This document shows, piece by piece, positions 57,898 through 64,000 of a stretch of 64,000 bases of DNA. The DNA is from Eucommia ulmoides (lineage: Eukaryota; Streptophyta; Magnoliopsida; Garryales; Eucommiaceae): contig CM028339.1 in the NCBI GenBank assembly GCA_016647705.1, positions 22,793,803 through 22,857,802 of the forward strand. The letters run 5' to 3'. Each line of letters starts with the position of its first letter. The stretch's first letter is position 1. A model generated the notes under the pieces. That model searched no databases. It saw only the letters and a program-made list of their open reading frames with translations, and was not told where the DNA came from. The position numbers and the translations under genes were made by a program.

Positions 57898-59245
57898 GCT
57901 GAACGCGACCCGATTTTCCAGAGAAAATCAAAAAAATATAGATATATGCTTATATATGCTTGGCGCTGGTAAAACGAGAAGAGTTTTTAAAAACGTCGAT
58001 TTTCTCATTAAAATATACTTAAGCCTGTTTTAGAAAAAGGAGTCGCCACCTAACATTGGGTTTAAATGATGTGCTAGGTCACCATATTTTTCGTTTTTGA
58101 AAATAATTTAAAAAAAATGGCTTAAGTAAAATTTGACTCCAAAAATAACATGGTCTGACCAGAGATTCGTTTAAAGAGTTCGGGGGTCAGTTACGCTCGG
58201 GGAAGGTGTCAAGCACCACAAGACGCCCGTCCAAAGACGGTACCTTATCCGATTAAGTCCAATTAGAATTTAAATCCGAATGTTTTTATTTTATTTTTAA
58301 ATCCTCCTTATATACACATATACACATACCCACACATTGAGGGAAGTGATTTCCCTTCTAAACCTAGACCGTTCTGATGGAAGGCTGGGAATTTTCCACC
58401 TCATCTTGTTAGCACATTATATTTAATATGAGTTAAAGAAAACACACGCACCCACACGCACGCACACATTGAGGGGAATAATTTTCCTTCTAAATTTAAA
58501 CCGTTCAAATGGAAGGTTGAAAATTTTTCACCTCGTATCGTTAGCACATTATATTTAATACAAATTAAATAAAACACCCGCACACACGCATCGAGGGGAG
58601 TAATTCCCTTCTAAATTTAAGCCGTTCAAATTGAAGGTTGGAAATTTTTTACCTCGTATTGTTAGCACATTATATTTAATACAAATTAAATAAAACACCC
58701 GCATACACGCATCGAGGAGAGTAATTCCCTTCTAAATTTTAGCCATTCAAATTGAAGGTTGGGAATTTTCCACCTCGTATTGTTAGCACATTATATTTAA
58801 TACAAATTAAATAAAACACCCGCACGCACGCATCGAGGAGAGTAATTCCCTTATAAATTTAAGCCGTTCAAATTGAAGGTTGAGAATTTTTCACCTCGTT
58901 TTATTTACTCAAAAAAAATAAAAAAAAATAAATAAAAAGAAAAAGAAAATAAAAAGTAATAAATAAATAAATAAATAAATAAATAATAAAGGAAGAAGAA
59001 AAAAAAATCTAATTTACAAAAAAAAAATTAGTATAATAACAACTTAAAAAATAAGAGTAAGATTTACAACAAATGAAAATTTACCACATTCTTGGAGATT
59101 TTTCTTCTTCAAAATTACAATAAAATGAAAATAATATTATTTTCTTCAAAAATTTTCTCCAGATTTCCCCTCTCCCTTACAAAAATTCCTCTCAAAAAAA
59201 TTTCTTCCCCTAAAAAATTCTCCCCCTTGACCTCTGAGCCTTCTT

Positions 59246-59255
59246 CTATTTATAG
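59246..59255 (-). promoter_or_regulatory. LTR TATA box (5' LTR, active position)
   Basis: CTATAAATAG on the minus strand. As this is the 5' LTR, it is the site expected to drive the genomic transcript leftward; the start would lie about 30 bp further left, near 59215 (inferred). Confidence 0.7.
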
Positions 59256-59310
59256 GAAATTTTTTGAAAACTCTCCCGAACAAAGGCGTGCGAAAAAGGT
59301 AAAGAAAAGG

Positions 59311-59480
59311 GGGTGGGTGCACCGAAATTCGATGCACCCACCCCTTTTGGGTGCACCGAAACCGGTGCACCCACAAAAGGGGGGGACACCCCCTGCTGGC
59401 CGCACATGCAGCCAGCCCACTGGTCGCACCAGCGACCAGTGGCTGGTCGCTGTTGCGGCCAGCTGGTCGCACGTGCGACC
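59311..59480. promoter_or_regulatory. Palindrome cluster upstream of the 5' LTR TATA box
   Basis: Same order of palindromes as at 47823-48019. It includes GGTGCACC, GGCCGCA, GGTCGC and one intact GCACGTGC palindrome. Confidence 0.75.
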
Positions 59481-59762
59481 TTTTTGCAGCCCACCCCGCG
59501 TTCGGTCCAGGCCTCTCTCGTTCTCGTCTGTTTCTTATCCATTTTATTCCGAATTAATGCGTTTTTATTCCACTTTGAAAAATCTACAAAACCAAAAAAA
59601 AAAAAATCAATTACTAATATTTAATTTACTTAAGAGATTAATAAAACTTAATTTAGCAGTATTAAACCGCATAAATACGGTACAATCAAAACAAAAAAAA
59701 ATAAAGGTAACTATAAAATAAAGTATGATTTTTTGCGAGGCGGTCAAAATGCCGTGTCTACA

Positions 59763-59767
59763 ACTGC
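59763..59767. repeat. Target-site duplication ACTGC, right copy
   Basis: Matches 46052-46056. The related LTR at 61934-63050 carries a single TACTGC at the same place. Confidence 0.9.
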
Positions 59768-61020
59768 GAAGTAAATGACAAAAATGTAAATGCATAAATA
59801 TAAAGTAAGGAAAGACACTAAGCAAAAAAGGTGACAAAAATATAAAGCACGGAAAGACGTAAAGCAAAAAAGTATATGACATATATTTAAAGTGTAGCAA
59901 AGTAAATAACTGTCAGTAAATATGAGAAGAATAAACCAATTTAAAATTGTTTTCTTGGGAGCGTCATCTTAAGGTTTTTTTTTTTTTTTTTTTTTTCGTT
60001 TTTAGGTCATCTTGAGGGGGTTTTAGAGTTGGACTTGACCTGCTTAGGGATGAAGTCTTTTCCTTATGGTTTTCTTCTTCTTCTTCTTCTTCTTCTTTCC
60101 TCCTCCTAATTCTTCTTCTTTGTTTTTCTTTTCTTTCTTTGTTTTTTAATCTCTTTTTGAAGTTTTTTTTTTCCCGAGTTTTGAGGGAGTTTTTTGGGGA
60201 CTTTTAGTGATAGATAGAGATAATTGGATTTTGTATGTATTTTGGGGGAGGGGTAGGAGGCCCCTCTATTTATACTATCCTAGGTCTGCGCACTTGTGAG
60301 TGCGCAAACCCTCTGATTGCCATCAGACATCAATTGATAAGGGCTATCCCCTATTTCGTGAAATATGCTTTTTAGGCTTCCTAAAAATGGTATTTAATGT
60401 TTAATTTTGAAAACCTACCCAATTGAAGTGACCTAGGGATGGTCAAAATAGCTATTTTAACTCCCAAGAAGGTATCAAACCTTCGTGTTATGCCCGGGGG
60501 TGTGCGCAAAGTATATTTGGCGTTTTTGGTACCTTTTATTAATAAAATGTATTTGTTTTTGTTTTTCTTGAAATTAAAATTAAAATAATAAAATTTAGAC
60601 ATTCCTCAATGTTCAATTTTGAAAAATAAATTGCAATTGGCCATCAATTTGACAAAATTGGCAAAAAATATAATTTTGGGGTCAAAACAAAAAGTATGTG
60701 CAAAAAGTAAAATTTCTTGAAATTGGTGGGTAAAAACCAAAATTAATTATCCCAAAAATGATATACATTTGAAAATCACTTTCAATTTAATTAATTTGGC
60801 CACAAAATAACTTTTATAAATTTTAATTTTGCACGAAACTTTTATTATTGCCAGAATTCATCAAGAATTGTTGATTTTTGTTTTTTCTTATATTCAAAAA
60901 TTAATTAGAAAATCTGAGGCACAAATTCATCCCTTTAAACATTAGTTTAAAGTTTTCCCAAATTGTCACTTTAGATCTGGAACTTTTATTATGCAAAAGC
61001 GGGCATGACAAATAGCGGTG
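59768..61020 (-). mobile_element. Right part of the older Tat-type LTR
   Basis: Continues 45703-46051. It ends GGTGTCTATA at 61020, like other Tat LTR ends here. 59970-60200 is T-rich with a (CTT)n run. The phrase AGTCTGCGCACTCGTGAGTG / GGTCTGCGCACTTGTGAGTG is shared with the copy at 62720. No gene. Confidence 0.65.
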
Positions 61021-61754
61021 TCTATAGCATGAAAAACCTAGTGGTGTGTGGATTTAAAGCTGATAGTTTAGGTCGTGTATGAGGGAGTATAGGGAAGCGT
61101 CAATTTGTTTGTGATATGTTGTTCAATTGTCTTGAAAATAGGAGTTTGAATGTGGAATTGGATTTGTAATCAGAGCTCAAAATCGTTGTATAAAAAGGTA
61201 AATCCATTGGTGAATCGAAAAAATTTCTGGGCAGAAATTGAGGTGGCGTGTGTATGTTCGTTAGAGGTCCGATGGTGGTGGTTTTTTTTATTTTACCTCA
61301 AAATCGTTTCAGAGTAATGTTTTTATAACTATGATCAGAAAATCAATTGGAGCACAAGAAATTGAAAAAAAACGAGATGAACAATGGAAGCATAAAGCAG
61401 AGGGGAAAGAAAGACCCATATCTGAACTAGAAAAAAAAATTGTCATGGATCTGAGTATACTCTTCAAGAAGAATGTAATAATATGATTGGTATTGATATC
61501 GTAGCGATGTTGAGATCTGTAACAGTTAACAATTCTGACGGAGATGATGGTGCGTGTGAAGGCGCGGGAGAACCGTGATGGCGATGATTTTGGTGTCGTT
61601 GAACTCATTTGGACAAAATGAGTATGATGGTGATGGTGAATATGATGTGGAATGTTTGAATGATGAAAATGGCATGGCGAAAGTCTTGTGAATATGAGAA
61701 GAAAAAGAAACTTAGGGTTTCAAAATTTTAACAAGAACAGGGCCAAAAAATATT
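61021..61754 (-). mobile_element. Leader/gag-side remnant of a copia or TRIM element
   Basis: It lies directly inside the primer site of the LTR at 61768-61933 and is cut off on the left at the LTR end at 61020. The minus-strand frame 61309-61608 is open but not recognisable as gag. Confidence 0.45.
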
Positions 61755-61767
61755 GGCTCTAATATCA
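61755..61767 (-). other. Copia-type primer-binding site
   Basis: The minus strand reads TGATATTAGAGCC, two changes from the tRNA-iMet site TGGTATCAGAGCC used by most plant copia elements. Confidence 0.65.
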
Positions 61768-61933
61768 TGTTAGAATAATTGAGAGACGGAAAGTTGGAAG
61801 AATATGGACAATATATTGATATTTAGAAAAAGCACAACGATAAAGATTTACAATAGAGATATATATGAGACTAGGAAAACCCTAGGATTAGGGTTTTAAC
61901 CTAATAGACTAAGTCCATATACATATGTTAACA
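61768..61933 (-). mobile_element. Short LTR (166 bp) of a copia/TRIM element
   Basis: Bounded by TGTTAGAATAATTGAG and ...ATGTTAACA (TG...CA), with a primer site on its left, so it is a 5' LTR of a minus-strand element. No second LTR is in the window. The small size fits a TRIM or a small copia LTR. Confidence 0.6.
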
Positions 61934-63050
61934 TTAAAAATGTGGTACAAAAAACTCTCAATTTTTTTCAACCTCTAGTTAAGACAAATTGTTTTTGTTT
62001 ATTTTTATATTTTACTCTTTTTATATATAGACAGAAAGTAAAGTACAGAAATATAAAGTGTAAAAAATTTAAAGTGCGAAAAAGAGTAGAACGAGAAAGT
62101 AAAGTACATTAGAACGAGAAAAGTAAAGTACTGCAAAGTAAATAACATAAATATAAATGTCGAAATGTAAAGCGCGAAAAGACACAGTGCAAAAAAGGTA
62201 AATGACAAAAATTTAAATAACAAAAATGTAAAGCGTGGAAAGACGCGAAGCAAAAAAATAAATTACAAGTATTTAAAGTGCAGAAAAGTAAATGACTGTA
62301 AGTAAATACGAGAAAAGTAAATCGGTTTTAAAGTATTCACTTGGGAACATCCTCTCATACTTTTGTCATTTTTAGGTCCTCCTTTAACGTGGTAAAACAA
62401 AAAAATAAAACAGTTTGAGGGGGTTTTAGGGTTGGACTTACCTTGTTTAGGGAAAAAGTCTTTTCCTTATAGTTTCCTTCTTTTTTTTCTTCTTCTTTCT
62501 TCCTTTTTTGTTTCTTTTTTCTTTTTTTTTTTTTGTGTTTTTCTTTTCTTTCTTTGCCTTTTGACATGTTTTTGAAGAATTTTTTTTTGGAGTTTTGAGG
62601 GAGTTTTTTTTTTTTTTAAACTTTTAGGCAACCCGATAGAGTATTTGAGAGTGAGAAAGAGATATTTGGATTTTGTATATCTTTGAAGATAGAAGGCCCC
62701 TGAATTATCCTACCCCTAGTCTGCGCACTCGTGAGTGTGCAGACCCTCTAATTGCCATCTGACAACGATTGATGGGGGCTACCCCCAATTTCGTGAAATA
62801 TACTCTTTAGGCCCCCCCAAAAATAGTATTGCATGTTTGACTTTGAAATTTATACTCTTTAGGCCCTTTGAGTATGTTCTTGATACCAAGTTTTGTTACG
62901 TCAAATGTAACAAAACTTTGATGGTGCATAATAATTTTTTTTTTTTTTTTTGTAAAAGGTCCTTTGAACTAAGAAACAACAAAAGAATGATTAAAAAAAA
63001 GGTTTTCTACAAAGTTGATTGCAAATAATTCGCACGTGCAACTACTAGGG
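61934..63050 (-). mobile_element. Second copy of the Tat-type LTR (empty-site paralogue)
   Basis: Similar to 45880-46056 joined to 59763-60500. At the point of the 13.7-kb insertion it reads AAAGTAAAGTACTGCAAAGT without interruption. Both copies contain a T-rich run and the GCGCACTxGTGAGTG phrase. The right limit is unclear. No gene. Confidence 0.65.
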
Positions 63051-63480
63051 AAAAATAAGAATTACTATTCTAGTGGTTGGGCCAAAACATCCCAAACACA
63101 AGCAGGCTATGGCCCAAATGAAGGAAACAACTTCACTATGTATACGCTAAAGTGAAGCTCCATTTGCATCTAGAAGCCTTCTCTTCTTCTTCTTCTTCTT
63201 CTTCTTCGTTGAAGTGGTTCTGCTATTCCAATCACTAAAACCCCTACCTGTGCATCATCGTCGAGAAATACAGTCTATCTTTTTTGCTTCAACAATGGCG
63301 ACCATTATGTGAAAAACCAAAAACATTGAAGATGAGGTTAATATCCCTCTCTTTCTCTAGATACTCGCATGTAGACTCGTTTGATATGTATTTTGCTTAT
63401 ATCGGATCATAGTAATGTTGATGACAATATTGTTTTTGGATCTTCTCGAAAACAATAGCGAAAACATATAGTTTCCAATT
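63051..63480 (+). promoter_or_regulatory. Promoter-like/5'-leader-like stretch without a coding continuation
   Basis: GGGCC/GGCCC words (TTGGGCC at about 63078, TGGCCCA at 63110) precede a (CTT)n leader at 63180-63208 and an ATG at 63296 that stops after a few codons. Plant housekeeping promoters often have such site II words and CT-rich leaders. 63400-63490 repeats 31530-31620. It could be the 5' end of a duplicated or captured gene; no protein supports it. Confidence 0.3.
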
Positions 63481-64000
63481 TTTCAAAATGGGTAAGGCCA
63501 TTGACCTCCCTTGTCATTTTGCACTATACCAGATACATTCTCTATTATTTTGTAAATACCAGAGATCTCCCCTATTTTTTTCTCAAACACCACTTACCTC
63601 CCTTATTGATTAAAAAATGATAATTTTTTTATTATAATACCAATTTTACCCTTCAATGTTTAAAAAATAATTAAATAATAAAAAATTAAAATACATAAAT
63701 AACCCTTTAATTTATATATATTCATCACCACCTCTTATCACCGCTCCCACAGCCACCATCACCTCCCACCACCGCCGCCCACCGCCACCACCACCCACCC
63801 CTTCCCTGTTATTTTGTAAATACCAAAGATCTCCCCTGTCTTTTTCTCAAACACCAGTTACCTCCCTTATTGATTACAAAATAATAATTTTTTTTATTAT
63901 AATACCAATTTTACCCTTCACTATTTTAAAAATAATTAATAATAAAAAATTAAAATACATAAATAACCCTTTAATTTATATATATTCATCACCACCTCCT
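63481..64000. repeat. MULE-like repeat with a 264-bp tandem duplication, partial
   Basis: TTATTTTGTAAATACCA begins at 63545 and again at 63809; the units run on through CTCAAACACCA, TTACCTCCCTTATTGATTA and TAATACCAATTTTACCCTTC. It starts GGTAAGGCCATTGACC at 63490 and continues past the right edge. CACC-rich sequence lies at 63724-63800. A diverged inverted relative lies upstream of the PPR gene at 26150-26290. Confidence 0.6.

Larger units (their letters stand above)
46057..59762 (-). mobile_element. Complete Tat/Ogre-like Ty3 LTR retrotransposon (13,706 bp)
   Basis: The two LTRs start TGAACG and end GTGTCTACA and are flanked by perfect ACTGC duplications. Reading the minus strand from the right: 5' LTR, primer site, 0.7-kb leader, gag, protease, G-patch-like domain, a 154-nt intron, RT-RNase H, second RNase H, integrase, 1.85-kb non-coding tail with tandem repeats, polypurine tract, 3' LTR. 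A second, archaeal-type RNase H places it in the Tat clade. The intron and primer site are Ogre-like features, but there is no extra ORF before gag. Near-identical LTRs suggest a recent insertion; in-frame stops and one frameshift mean this copy is not autonomous. Confidence 0.95.
57900..59762 (-). repeat. 5' LTR (1863 bp)
   Basis: Pairs with 46057-48311. It has four 121-bp units (anchors at about 58412, 58544, 58665, 58786) against seven in the 3' LTR. Its palindrome cluster (59311-59480) is slightly decayed: the first palindrome has one mismatch, the GGCCGCA one is broken, and a single perfect GGTCGCACGTGCGACC remains at 59465-59480. Confidence 0.95.

Noticed and set aside
61309..61608. 99-codon minus-strand frame as a copia gag
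   Set aside because: Right position for a leader/gag, but no gag motif is visible and the sequence is Ser/Phe-rich. Left as a non-coding remnant.

Overview
This window is plant nuclear DNA, most likely from a eudicot. The evidence is one intron-free organellar RNA-binding gene of the PPR family surrounded by layered LTR retrotransposons and DNA transposons. The intergenic DNA is AT-rich, with long A/T runs and microsatellites. Only one gene looks like a working host gene; nearly everything else is transposable-element DNA, much of it nested. The species cannot be named from the sequence.

Layout. 1-3044: the 5' end of a degraded Tat/Ogre-like Ty3 element on the minus strand (gag piece, primer site, LTR), cut on the left by a hAT-like MITE. 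3045-3815: a decayed Ty1/copia pol piece. 5272-10140: a decayed gene of the 'putative gypsy type transposon' family, split by a 2.46-kb insertion with a 9-bp target duplication. 11814-13513: a lone LTR. 13558-25803: an old Ty1/copia element (TSD CTAGT) whose 3' LTR/PPT junction carries a 6.16-kb non-coding LTR element (14364-20520). 26952-29504: the PPR gene. 31849-32807: a non-autonomous hAT element (TSD ATGGCAGT) that may carry a captured exon. 34680-35720: a degenerate repeat array. 38244-44020: a Tat-type LTR with a solo LTR (40363-43278, TSD ATGAC) inside it. 44042-45693: a long-TIR MULE (TSD AAAGTAAAA). 46057-59762: a complete Tat/Ogre-like element on the minus strand (TSD ACTGC), inserted into yet another LTR. 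61021-61933: the 5' end of a copia/TRIM element. 61934-63050: a second copy of the LTR hit by the large element, which acts as an in-window empty site. 63481-64000: a MULE-like repeat with a 264-bp tandem duplication.

The most informative object is the 13.7-kb Tat/Ogre-like element. It reads gag, protease, G-patch-like domain, a 154-nt GT-AG intron, RT-RNase H, a second (archaeal-type) RNase H, and integrase. The intron phase joins the protease frame to the RT frame exactly. It is recent but dead as it stands: there are three in-frame stops in the gag-pro linker, one pol frameshift and one lost zinc ligand. Its LTR promoter carries an array of near-perfect palindromes centred on GCACGTGC (a G-box core) just upstream of a TATA box, and CACGTG cores recur in tandem repeats near the 3' end. 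A parallel but unrelated palindrome array (CCGCCTAGGCGG) marks the nested non-coding LTR family. No prokaryote-type defence system, CRISPR array or rRNA locus is present.
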